This document shows, piece after piece, positions 1-10,666 of a stretch of DNA of 29,122 nucleotides. Below the pieces are notes generated by a model, which worked only from the letters and a program-made list of their open reading frames with translations, made no database searches and was not told the origin of the DNA. Positions within the stretch are counted from its first letter, which is position 1; each line of letters begins with the position of its first letter. Made by a program: the position numbers and the translations under genes. Location: positions 1 to 29,122 of the forward strand of contig LUCW03002262.1 in NCBI GenBank assembly GCA_001586965.3. Reading direction: 5' to 3'. This DNA comes from Sphaeroforma sirkka (taxonomy: Eukaryota; Opisthokonta; Ichthyosporea; Ichthyophonida).

Positions 1-890
1 ATACTTCCGCGCACAAGCAGCCTACACCTTTGCCACATAATCATTGAGATATTGACCGAACCGAACTATTACTACTTTGGACTGAATATAGCAAACAACT
101 ACACCTTCAACCTGCGAAATTAGACGCACCTGACGTATGGGAAGCTGCGAGCAGGTACGCCCCTATATATGATGTAAACTTCATCCTCATGTTTCTGGCT
201 TATTCTTGCAGGTAAGGAGAATTTAAAATCAGAGTACATATATGTGTATAGTTTGTATACACACTATATCGAATCGTCAAGAATGGTTTTAGACTGCTTG
301 ATTTGCATTGCTTATATGTATGAAGCAAATACAGTACTTTGGGAGTAATAAAGCAAGAAGGCGAATGTTTATTTATTTATTTTTAAAAACAGCGATAGTA
401 AACGATTTGAAGTGAAGTCAGAAGTACAGCTGTAAAGCGTATTAGCCTGTGCCCTGTACGCTACTGTACAAAGTACAAACAGTACACTAGTTGAATAGTG
501 GGCTAGATAATAAAATTATATAAATGACTACTCACTACATACGTAATCTAAAAATCCTGTGCCATGTATGGTTTTGTGTGGAATTGTGAGATTATTAATG
601 GATCACGATAACCTTTGCAATTTTGCTAAAATCTATAGCGCCAATCAGAATAATGCGTCTTTATTTTGATTGGGGTTTGTAATCTTTACACTATCAGACC
701 TGCGCTCGAAGTTATGAATTCAGAACTCAGTACTTCAAAAAATGATAATTGACTATTGTTTCTATCACTTCTGGTATTTTCAAAATTTAAAATAATAAAA
801 TATGCAAGTTATGGAACTTAATATCAGACCATCAGTCCCACGATCCAGTCTTATTGATAGTTTAAGTTCACACAATGATATTTTACCCAA
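1..890. other. AT-rich intergenic DNA, no gene seen
   Basis: No reading frame here resembles a protein family I recognise. The stretch is AT-rich, with short homopolymer runs and no RNA gene signature that I can see. It is probably non-coding flank. Confidence 0.5.
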
Positions 891-963
891 ATGAGTCATG
901 ATACGATTATGAGTCATGATACGATGATTATGAGTCATGATACGATTATGAGTCACAATACGA
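891..963. repeat. Short tandem repeat with four TGAGTCA cores
   Basis: Four near-identical units contain TGAGTCA at 892, 910, 931 and 949, with spacings of 18, 21 and 18 bp. Most units read ATGAGTCATGATACGATT or close to it. TGAGTCA (TGACTCA on the other strand) is the AP-1/Gcn4-type bZIP site. The array may be a chance minisatellite or a cluster of binding sites; no recognisable gene lies next to it. Confidence 0.8.
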
Positions 964-1083
964 CGTCTATCGCGTTCCACTCTCCAGCAGATTCCACTCT
1001 CTCTCTCCACAGACTCAACGTCCAGCAGCAAATACTCGGAACGCAGCAAAGTCCACACTCCACAGCAGCAATGTAGTCGCCTG

Positions 1084-1178
1084 GTCCACAGTCCACAGCA
1101 GTCCACAGTCCACGGTCCACGAGTCCACGAGTCCACGAGTCCACGAGTCCACGAGTCCACGAGTCCACGAGTCCACCA
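1084..1178. repeat. 8-bp minisatellite, unit GTCCACGA
   Basis: Seven perfect GTCCACGA units run from 1115 to 1170 and end in a variant unit, GTCCACCA. Upstream from 1084 are degenerate GTCCACAG units. The repeat opens long frames on the other strand with repetitive VDSWTRGL peptides, which are by-products of the repeat and not genes. Confidence 0.9.
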
Positions 1179-1179
1179 C

Positions 1180-2432
1180 TCTCAAAAGTGTAGTCATTTT
1201 TTGTAGTGTAATACTGTCTTGGAACCCCAAGCCAGGGCAGCCCTGTTCTTGGAGACTGGACCGCCATCCTGTGGTTAGGCCTGCTATTATTTGCGATTTT
1301 ATCTAAAATGTCGTAAATAATACAGAAACAAAACAACCATAGACAACTGTAAACAGACAAAAGTATCCTACAAAATATTGTGTTAAAATAAAACATTATA
1401 GATAAATAAAGACTCAAAAAAAATGTGTCAAAATTTGGGATAGAGCGTCGTCTATATTTCGTGTTGTGTGTTTTATATTTGTATCAAGCAGCTGGTGTTT
1501 TTACGTCACCACTTCCCTATTTAACACATTGTTGACTACCCATGTTGTAAATATACTATAGCGCTATTTATATATTTTATGAAATTTGATTGGTTCTAGT
1601 AAGATTGAATATGACTCGTGTGCCATATTTATATAATCTGGAACCATTAGTACGTTTTATAATCCGTACAAATATATAGTGAGGCGTATGTCAACCTGTC
1701 GATTTTATATATAATCCGTATCTGGAAAACGTTTCAATGTGTGATTTTATGTGTTTGAGCAGTGAATCGCCGTGAATTTTACAATTGAATAATAATTTAC
1801 GCGATTATATGGATTACCAATGTAAACTTCGATAGATGTTTCTATATTTTAAACTATGTTATACAAACTAAGATACAATATAAGTCAGTTAGGATTTAGC
1901 AATGGTAGCTTGAGGAAGAATGATCACGACTGCCTCTTGGTAGAGCCTCAATATCCTCGATCACATAGGACGTATCTCTAGCTGTTCTTTATTGAGTATG
2001 TTTTATTACTAGTACTAAGTGTTCATGACCACATGTCTAATTTGTAGATAGACATAAGAACGTAAGCCAGGTTAGTACATTAGCTAATATAAATAAAGTT
2101 CCATCAGAAGAAAGGTTAAAAAAAAGAAAAAGACTTAGGATTTTTGGAGATTGGCGGGAAGACTAAAACCTGTAAGTAGTAGTTCAGAGATTATAAAATA
2201 TAATTTATAATATCCTACATCTACTATCGTCTCAAATAGGGCCAAGTAAATGAGTCATACCGAATACTCAGGCTATTGGAGCCATCAAAGTGAATTGAGA
2301 ACACTTTCGAAATACTGGAAAAAAAGAACTTGTATTAAATTATTTTACATACAAATAAAAACAAATATATTAACTCATTTTGATCTTGATATTTTAGACT
2401 GACCGGAGACCGTAATTCTACATATATACGCT
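1180..2432. other. AT-rich intergenic DNA, no gene seen
   Basis: No protein-coding similarity, RNA gene or mobile-element terminus is recognisable. The stretch is AT-rich with scattered T and A runs. Confidence 0.45.
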
Positions 2433-2560
2433 TATACGCTTGCGTATAGGCATGTATACATGTCACATGGCATGCATATATGTCTATACGCGAGCATATG
2501 GGCTATATACATACATGTCATGTGACGTGTAAACATGTCTATACGTGTGCGTATTGTAAA
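2433..2560. repeat. Degenerate ~53-bp tandem repeat
   Basis: Units begin with TATACG at 2433, 2485 and 2540, giving periods of 52 and 55 bp; the third copy is partial. Each full unit contains alternating purine-pyrimidine tracts (TATACG, GCGTAT, ATGTATACAT, CATGCATATATG), so it is rich in short palindromes. No coding potential is seen. Confidence 0.65.
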
Positions 2561-3238
2561 ATTTGGTATCTTCTAGGCTGACTATACGATACCAAGACAT
2601 TTACGTTAATAAGCCAATACATTAAACCGTTAGAATGCAAAATGTTAAATAAGATTAGCTTCAGCCCTTGGTAATGAGCAAATGAGTAGGGGATTTTAGA
2701 ATGAAATTATTGTCTATATGCTCCGCTCTAATCACTCACTACTTTGGTCTAGATTTATTTTTTTGTTTTAGTTACTTAGACTAGATATCATTTCATTGAA
2801 CGCTTAATTTAAATTTTAAGGCCTCGCAACAAGCTCTTTACATGGTTCTCACGTCAATCTAAGAGTACAAATCCATTTTAGGTGTCAGAGTGGTGACACA
2901 GACAATAAGATATCCAGTAGCCACGGTTAGTGTTCCTATGCTAAGAAGACATTATGAGGTTGTGTGTGTTACAATGCATAACATGGTGCTGGGGACATCA
3001 ATCAGTTACAATCAAAAACTTTGCTGTACGCTGACGAATATAATACAAACTATTATGAGGCAGTGTGAAGGTGACCAGGACGTTTTTATAAGGTGCTACA
3101 GCTAAAGTTGGACGATAACGTGATGTAGTTTGACGATGGGTTGACAATTGACTGCCGAGTGGTGGCGTTACCGTGGGAAGACTTGCTATGGCTCGATGAG
3201 GAATCGCTGTTTTGCTAAGAGACTTTGGTGCTGCCGTG
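2561..3238. other. Intergenic DNA, no recognised gene
   Basis: A 71-codon open frame at 2890-3105 (+) has no recognisable similarity and no supporting context. Around 3170-3240 the frame reads LPWEDLLWLDEE and then LPWEK, echoing the LPREKLLWPEE peptide of the duplicated block that starts at 3239. The block may therefore belong to a longer, decayed internally repetitive sequence. Confidence 0.35.
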
Positions 3239-3400
3239 GGAGAAACTGATGTGATTTGTCTCTTTGTTAATGAAATTTGGTGCTGCCGCGGGAGAAACTG
3301 CTGTGGCCGGAAGAAGGATTGATACTGGGATACTACGCTGGGGAGTCACCGCGAGAGAAGCTGTTGAGACTGGAAGCGGATTACAACAGCGAGATGGTGT
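3239..3400 (+). repeat. 162-bp duplicated block, copy 1
   Basis: This block aligns without gaps to 4384-4545 in the same orientation, 1145 bp downstream, with about a dozen mismatches. Two frames stay open across it: one reads LPREKLLWPEEGL and the other FGAAAGETAVAGRR. I recognise no family. After the block the frame stays open to about 3660, and AAAG/GTAAGAG at about 3530 could be a splice donor. It may be an exon of an unknown gene or a mobile-element fragment. Confidence 0.7.
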
Positions 3401-4156
3401 TGCGCATCGCCGGGAAAAGGCGAGGCGACAATCAAACACGGACATGGATGCCATTGTTGGTGACACAAGCAAACTATCAGTTGATTACGTCTTCAGGACT
3501 ACACAGGATGCAGTCGATTGCAAGGCCATAAAGGTAAGAGCTGCCTTGGTCAGTGATATGGATGACCAAGGCGGCGATGTTACGCAAGCGTGTGTTTATG
3601 TTCACATACAAGAGTATTATGTATTGGTGTGTCTAAATATAACCGACAGCACAGAGAGTTAGTTGTGGGTGTGAATTACAGGTATGCGCGTGTCAAGAAC
3701 AGATGTTTAGATAGACTGTATATTATCGAGATATAGGATATTTACATATACACACACTCGGTAAATTCTCAATCAAACAGAGCAACACATACAATTATTA
3801 GTTTATTATTAAATACGATACATTTCTTTTGATTAATTTGTTATAACAGAGACACACCGCTGGTAGACATATACAGAACATCAATCATGCAAAGGCATGG
3901 CGTGTCGTAGCAAAATACTACGCGGTAATGCAAATAGTATTAACATACGCACAAGTATAAGGCGCTGCGCGTCACCCATAGCATATTGCTACAAACAAAT
4001 TGAAATTGATCAAACAATACAAGGCCGGTACTATTGTCCAGCGCGGAAGATTTAGAGAAGGTGATCCCAGTGTAGAAAGTTCAGAGAATTCTACCCAGGT
4101 GTGGATCGTGTGGTCTAGATACACGAGTGCTGGTTGTGTGTGGCAAGTATATCTAT
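3401..4156. other. Intergenic DNA with one open frame of unknown function
   Basis: The 132-codon frame that starts inside the duplicated block (3264-3662, +) runs through the first part of this stretch. It has no recognised domain. From 3663 to 4156 I see only AT-rich DNA with no coding or RNA signal. Confidence 0.35.
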
Positions 4157-4383
4157 ATGCTTAGAGTACAGGCGAGCACCCTGTTGATTCTAACTCGGTG
4201 GCGAGCAACCCTGAGGACACGGCGCATTGAACTTTGCGTAGGCACTTTGAAGTCGGCGAGCAGCCGCAGCCCCACTAGCGTGTTGCATGGCACCATCACA
4301 GTCGACAAAATAGAATGTATGTTTATTCAGATGCTGAAAGTACAGGTGAGCACACTGTTGACTCTTACTCAGAGGTGAGCAAC
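4157..4383 (+). repeat. 53-bp direct repeat pair
   Basis: 4157-4209 and 4331-4383 match in the same orientation. Both contain GTACAGG(C/T)GAGCAC and CTGTTGA(T/C)TCT and end in GCGAGCAAC or GTGAGCAAC. The period is 174 bp. The second copy abuts the second 162-bp duplicated block, so the area has undergone serial local duplication. Confidence 0.7.
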
Positions 4384-4545
4384 GGAGAAACTGCTGTGGT
4401 TTGTCTCTTTGTTAACGAAATTTGGTCCTGCCGCGGGAGAAATTGCTGTGGCCGGAAGATGGATTGATACTGGGATACTACGCTGGGGAGTTACCACGAG
4501 AGGAGTTGTCGAGACTGGAAGCGGATTACAACAACAAGATGGTGT
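4384..4545 (+). repeat. 162-bp duplicated block, copy 2
   Basis: This is the gap-free counterpart of 3239-3400. Similarity stops just before the long (TA)n array, where GTGTGTTTGTGTATATG leads into the repeat. The frame stays open only because the downstream dinucleotide array encodes Tyr-Ile repeats. Confidence 0.7.
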
Positions 4546-4560
4546 GTTTGTGTATATGTG

Positions 4561-4790
<230 letters not shown>

Positions 4791-4828
4791 ATTATTGATA
4801 TTGTGTACATATACATTGATGATGATGT

Positions 4829-4848
4829 GTGTGATGTGTGTGTGTGTG

Positions 4849-4911
<63 letters not shown>
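4829..4911. repeat. (GT)n microsatellite, about 80 bp
   Basis: A GT/TG tract, imperfect at its start (GATGTGTG, GTGACATG) and perfect for the last ~60 bp. It ends at the LTR fragment beginning CTCAGGGAGACTCAG, so the array replaces or abuts the missing 5' part of that LTR. Confidence 0.97.
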
Positions 4912-4912
<1 letters not shown>

Positions 4913-4913
<1 letters not shown>

Positions 4914-4962
4914 TCAGGGAGACTCAGTAGGTTTTATTATCGTATTGATGTGTTTACTACAT
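4913..4962 (+). repeat. LTR 3'-end fragment, probably from the 5' LTR of element A
   Basis: The stretch matches the last ~50 bp of the A and C LTRs, from CTCAGGGAGACTCAG to GTGTTTACTACA, with one substitution and a 2-bp gap against C. The rest of the LTR upstream is absent and (GT)n stands in its place. Orientation and position suit the 5' LTR of element A. A truncated solo LTR followed by unrelated DNA is the alternative. Confidence 0.7.
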
Positions 4963-5156
4963 TTTTTACGACTAGTTACTTTAGGTGTATTATTCGATTT
5001 TATCTCGAGGATAATAGTGGACGGAGAAGTTCATTTTATTGACAAATTACAGGAGTTGATCTCCCTCAGAACCGAATAGCTGAAAGGAGCTTGCAAATTA
5101 CGACAGGAGCAAAGTCTTCCGAGCACAGATAAGTGAAAACTCCCCCCCACCTTCCG

Positions 5157-5815
<659 letters not shown>

Positions 5816-6497
5816 TTTTTTTTTTTTTTTATATTTTTTATAGATTAATTAGTCATCCGACCATTTCCCAACAACCATTCATTCTTCTTTTGATTTTTTA
5901 ATCCATCTTCGGTCCGAAAATCCAGATACTTCAATTCCAATGCGACTTTTCAGGCCGTCGTTGACAATCAAGGCCTCCCTCTGACTAATTAGCAGTCATA
6001 GGACGTTTGAACAATGTTTTGACTGGCCTAGTCAATCCACACAACACGAACATGATGCAGTATCGCAGTTAGGGGTATAGAAGAACGTAATTTGGCGTAG
6101 AGAAGGTCGATATGGCAGATTTTCATAGGTGTGGGCGAGTACAGCGACGACAATGGGCAGATAGAGGTGATCAAGAAAAGCAGGTAGCAATGTAGAATCG
6201 ACAGTGTCAGGCGACGTAGAATGGAAACGTGTGAATTAAGCGCGCGTGAGACAGGTAGCAATGCAGAAGAGGAGCTAGGCACAGTTTGGGAGAAACTGAG
6301 ACAGAAAAAATGCGATTTCAACTCGTATTTTCAACAAATATCAACTACGGGAGCAAGTTTTGGTAATCAATTGGCTAGACGAAAAGACTGGCATGGTTAG
6401 AAGATCGATTTTTCGAAAATATCTCGGAGTCGAATGTTCGCCATCGTTGCATGCGCGAACTTCGATGGTCACGAAAGCATAGAAGAAGAAAAAATAT

Positions 6498-6575
6498 ATC
6501 ACGGGAGGTATCGAACCCACGACCAACACACAACTAGAAGACATATTTACCGATGTTACAGACTAGAATATATTT
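6498..6575 (-). other. tRNA-like sequence, possible SINE head or tRNA pseudogene
   Basis: On the minus strand, GTCGTGGGTTCGATACC at about 6507-6523 fits a Pol III B box (GGTTCGANNCC). A degenerate A-box-like stretch with ATCGGTAA lies ~45 nt upstream, and a T run follows the B box within ~20 nt. The T stem does not pair fully and I cannot fold a complete cloverleaf, so this is not a functional tRNA call. It may be a tRNA-derived SINE head or a chance match. Confidence 0.3.
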
Positions 6576-7384
6576 TCGTATATATATATATATATATATA
6601 TATAAATTTCCATTCTAGAGAGAAAGGAAGTCAACGTAAGTGAATCAGCCGTAGGACCAACATAGCCTGGTACGGTTGTATGATTGTTGGTGAAAACTAA
6701 GGAGAACGAGAACGTTATCGCCGACGTATAAGGCGAATCGTCAAGATGCAGCGGACTCTTGCAAGGAACAGAAGAAATAGTACATGCAAGAGTAGACAGC
6801 ACTTATCAGGCATCGTGCAAGTACACTCAAGTTGGTTTGAATAGGAATTTGTTTTTGGTTTTCCAACTTCATAACCGATGTAACTACCTTGGGCTTCAAG
6901 GTTATTCTTGGGAACCTTGACCTGAACTTCCTGGCTGCAGGCCTCGGGTTTGATTGATGTTGGAGTACAGTGGTCCGAAGGTTGGATTAAAGGAGCATTC
7001 AGAACGCTAGAACACGACAGGCGGTTGATCATTGAACACGCTTCGAGTCTATCAGCAACTCTTAATTACTCCTATAGGCAGAGCAAAGGAGAGCAAAACG
7101 AGTACTCATTAACAAAACCAACCCAAACAAAATGATTAGCAATCATTAAGGAGCAAGGTGTATTCGAGCGCAACGAGTTTTCGGGGACCCGCAAGCAGAC
7201 CTTGTAGACATCAACATGATTCAATGATAATTAGCTATTTTGGTATCACGAGAGGAGAACGGCGGAAGAAAGTGTGTAACACAAATGGCTGAAGTCAACT
7301 ATTATATAATAGCCGACACTCCTTCAATCTGGACCAACTATTCATCAACAACACAAAGCCATACATCGAAGTCTTAACATCAAG

Positions 7385-9461
7385 ATGCCTATGCGTCCAA
7401 CACCCCGCAGCCCTCGACGCACTCGTCGCGACGGCAAAGCAACCCAGAGATCTTTGTCAGATTTCGAGCAGACCCACCAAGGAGGCACAGCTTCTTCGCG
7501 CCAGACAGTAGCATCGCGTCGAAGAGATGAACAACCGCGATATGAACAGACAGACCAAGACATGGGCCAGGCAGCAAGCAGGCGACATCAGTTGGGGCAC
7601 GGGTCTCGCTTATCGGCAAGAGGGAGAGCAGATCCAGAAGACAGTGAGGTGCAATTTGTGATTAGGCATACTAGTCGTTCAAAGTCTGCTGAACCAGCAG
7701 CTGAGCGACACAGGGTAGCCAATGTCCGAGGTACCTCGGGCATTCATTCAGCGGGTGATAGACCGCATTCATGGCAGTCTTTTCACCGAGCACCTGAACG
7801 AGATTTCACTCGAAAGCGAACTCGATCGGGGAGTTTCACCAGTGCAAGTCAGGATTCCCTCGCAGGCAACGGGGATGAGCGACAAGTCCAACGGCATAGA
7901 AATATGTCAGGGTGGGCCACGGGCACTCGTCAGCAAAACTCTGACGAAATCAGGGGCCGACAGCTAGAGCAATATTTGAGCGACCCACATGGGGATTATC
8001 GTAGGGAAGCCGAACGAGAACAACTACGTAGACGATGGGAACTCAGCCGACAGCACCGAGACTTCGCGCGATCGATACAGGATATGCGCAAGGCTAGTTA
8101 CGTTGACGACGGTAAGCGCAAAGTATAGTGACGTCGACGACGGTAAGCGCAAGTCTAGTGACGTCGACGACGGTAATGTTCATGGCAGCAGAAAACGACC
8201 GCACAAAGACGAACAGGCGAGAGAGCCGATCATGACACCAGCGCAGTGGAACGAGCATCGCCGAGCCATGTGTCAACGCCTCGAAGGGAAGATATCTTTC
8301 TTTGTGGATGAACTTTGTCGAGCACAGGGAAACTACGATGTCCCAAGATGTACATTACTAACGTCCACGATCGATACACTGAAAGGAGCGTTGAATACTC
8401 AATTGGAAGCTATCAGGAAGAACAGAGCTCCGGAGCCACGGACATGGCCCGATTGGCCTTTAGACCGTTATCAATTAAGCAGCACAGCCGATAGAGACAC
8501 ACGAGGGGCGCTAGAAGAGGCACTGAAGAACGCCCATGTCTCAGGACTAGATGAGTCGTGGATGGTACGTTGGTTCTATAAGGTACTCATACATTTTAAG
8601 GCAGCAAAGGCCACAATTGACTATCTCTGTGACAACCATAATCAGCTGAGGGTATATCCGGCGGAACAGGTCATAGACCAAATCTGTCGACATGAGAGCA
8701 AGGCCACCGTAGACCCTACCTTTAAGAAGTTGGCGAAGGGTAATCCCCGCACCAAGGGTGTAGAGTCAGCCAGGGAACATTTGAACAAGATTGTGGAAGT
8801 TCACAAGAGAGCCTGGGAGCGAGCAGATAAGGGCAAGGACTTTCTTAAGCGGTTGCCTGATCACTGCCTCATACAGGCCCTCGAGGACCTGACAGGTAAT
8901 ATGACATATTAACGCACGCTACAACACCGCATAGGTTGGGACCACCTGGAGACTGAAGACCTTCTCCGCATTTTAAATCCAGGCATACATGAAACCGATG
9001 CCATCCTCAGACAACGGGTACGGACACATATGAATGCGGGGGATAGGCGTAGACAGCTTCCAGCCCAACAACGAGATCGTATTTTGAATACAAATACAGG
9101 AGGAGGCAGCACACAACGCACAAGCACGTCTACGACCACCACGTGTTACGCGTGCAGAGCGGGTGCCCCACCCAGTTTCAGGCATATATCATCCTGCAAG
9201 CACTACCAGTCGAACAAACGGGTTGGATTCACATCCAACTCGGGCCGAGGATTCAAGCAAGACGTATCCTTCAATAAGAGTTTGCCCGCGGTCAACACCA
9301 TTACGGCTCTGATAGACTCGGACGACCAGCAAACGGAGCATGAGGAGACTACGCCTACAGACACACACATTGCTTCCATACTGGCACACCCAGACGAAAT
9401 CGAACAGGGTGAGTTAGAAGAGGATGCAACGTGGGAAACCATAGGCAGCGATCAGGAATAG
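7385..9461 (+). pseudogene. gag: Element A gag (broken)
   Basis: Gag forms the particle and packages element RNA. The start is ATG at 7385 (TCAAGATGCC). The arginine-rich N-terminal third resembles nothing known. From about 8440 to 8750 lies the block most conserved with element B Gag, starting RTWPDWP and running through SGLDESW to ATVDP(T/A)F(K/R)KLAKG; this is the likely capsid core. A C-X2-C-X9-H-X3-C knuckle lies at 9144-9197. Two defects split the frame: one extra base inside the 30-bp repeats near 8120, and a TAA at 8910-8912 where B has GAA. The frame ends with TAG at 9459-9461, and pol continues in the same frame directly after it. Without the defects Gag would be about 692 residues. 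Confidence 0.8.
8094..8184 (+). repeat. 30-bp coding minisatellite inside gag of A
   Basis: Three units of TAGT(G/T)ACGT(C/T)GACGACGG followed by TAA(G/T) occur in tandem. The second is 30 bp long, the first has one extra A (31 bp), and the third is partial. In frame they encode a DVDDGKRKS-type decapeptide whose GKRK could act as a basic nuclear-localisation patch. The extra A shifts the gag frame here. Element B Gag lacks the repeat. Confidence 0.85.
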
Positions 9462-10666
9462 GACGTAAGGGTGTCGGATGTAGATGCAACTTTAGTTTTC
9501 CCGTCTAGCACACCTGTGATACTATCGATCAAAGATCCATTACTTTCAATGGACAATCGAGTATTCATATCCATCCTGATTAACGGTAAGACATGCAGGG
9601 CGTTAGTGGATTCTGGGGCAAACAGAAGTTGCATTGATTCGACATCCGCACACGATTGGGGATTGCAAATTAAGTCGGCTCCGGAGGGATCCTATATATA
9701 CCTAGCTGATCGTAGTCTTCGTACACGGCGAATAGGCTCAACCGTACAAACTCCAGTACGATATGGTCTAGAGCTCACAGAACAGTCTTTCGAGCTAACG
9801 AATCTACCACCGGCTATCGACGCGATCGTAGGCCAGGATCTTATGCCTGGCTTAGGGCTATACGTGGGAGGCCTTCAATCGCCATTCTCACCCATAGATC
9901 CAACGGAGCTAGAAAAACTATTGGAACCAATACCGTTGAGACGACCACCAGATTTGACCGAGGAAACCGGTGTTCGCCTGGAACTAGACAAGGAACTGAG
10001 GGACAATGACGGTATTCGAGAAAAGGACAGGTGCAGACTGGAAGGAGGCGAAGTTAGATTGCCAGTGACACCAGATCAAGCTGTAAGGATGCGGAAAGCA
10101 GTAAGGAACTTTGTAGCAGACAAATGGATACCATGGGTAGATAGACAGGTGCAGAAGTGGATTCAAGATTTGGTCATAGTTTAATGGGATACAGCCACTT
10201 CCGTCAACTTACCCTTGCTCGCCGTGCCAGAGTATACTCAATCTGGAGAACTAAAGAAAGTGCGAGTGTGTTTGGACCTCAGAGCGGTGAATGCATTAAT
10301 ACCGGCGGATCAGTTCATTATTCCCCGTATCAACGACATCATTGGTAACATCAAAGGAAAGAGATATTACACGACATTGGATCTAACCGCAGCGTACCAT
10401 CGACTCCCAATTCACCCTGATTCTTAGTATCTATTCAGTTTCATACATGGCAAGAGCCAGTATTCTTTTTACATCAGCGCCATTTGGACTACACACACTG
10501 ACGCAGCAGTTTCAGCGTACACTGAGTGTGATATTGGGACGACATCGTAATAGCAACAGATGACTACGAGGAACACATACGAGTAGTCAAAGAGGTCATT
10601 CGGCGGCTGACGTACCACAGTTTCAAGCTAAACCCTTCTAAATGTCATTTTGCAGTCAAAGAAGTC
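9462..10666 (+). pseudogene. pol: Element A pol: protease and reverse transcriptase (broken)
   Basis: Pol follows the gag TAG in the same frame. The aspartic protease motif VDSGANRSCID has its Asp at 9609-9611; the protease cleaves the polyprotein. The RT fingers and palm begin around 10215 (VRVCLDLRAVN, then TTLDLTAAYHRLPIHP). A TAA at 10182-10184 replaces a sense codon (CAA in C), and a TAG at 10425-10427 replaces CAG. Between about 10480 and 10545 a frameshift and a ~26-bp deletion relative to C remove the segment before DDIVIATDD, including the first part of the YxDD catalytic motif. This copy cannot make active RT as read. The frame resumes as pol at 10667. Confidence 0.85.

Noticed and set aside
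780-1417. Minus-strand frames with VDSWTRGL repeats as a gene
   Set aside because: They are translations of the 8-bp GTCCACGA minisatellite, open in several frames at once.
6028-7135. Several 60-105-codon frames on both strands as genes
   Set aside because: No recognisable domains, overlapping frames and no context; they look like chance frames in the leader.
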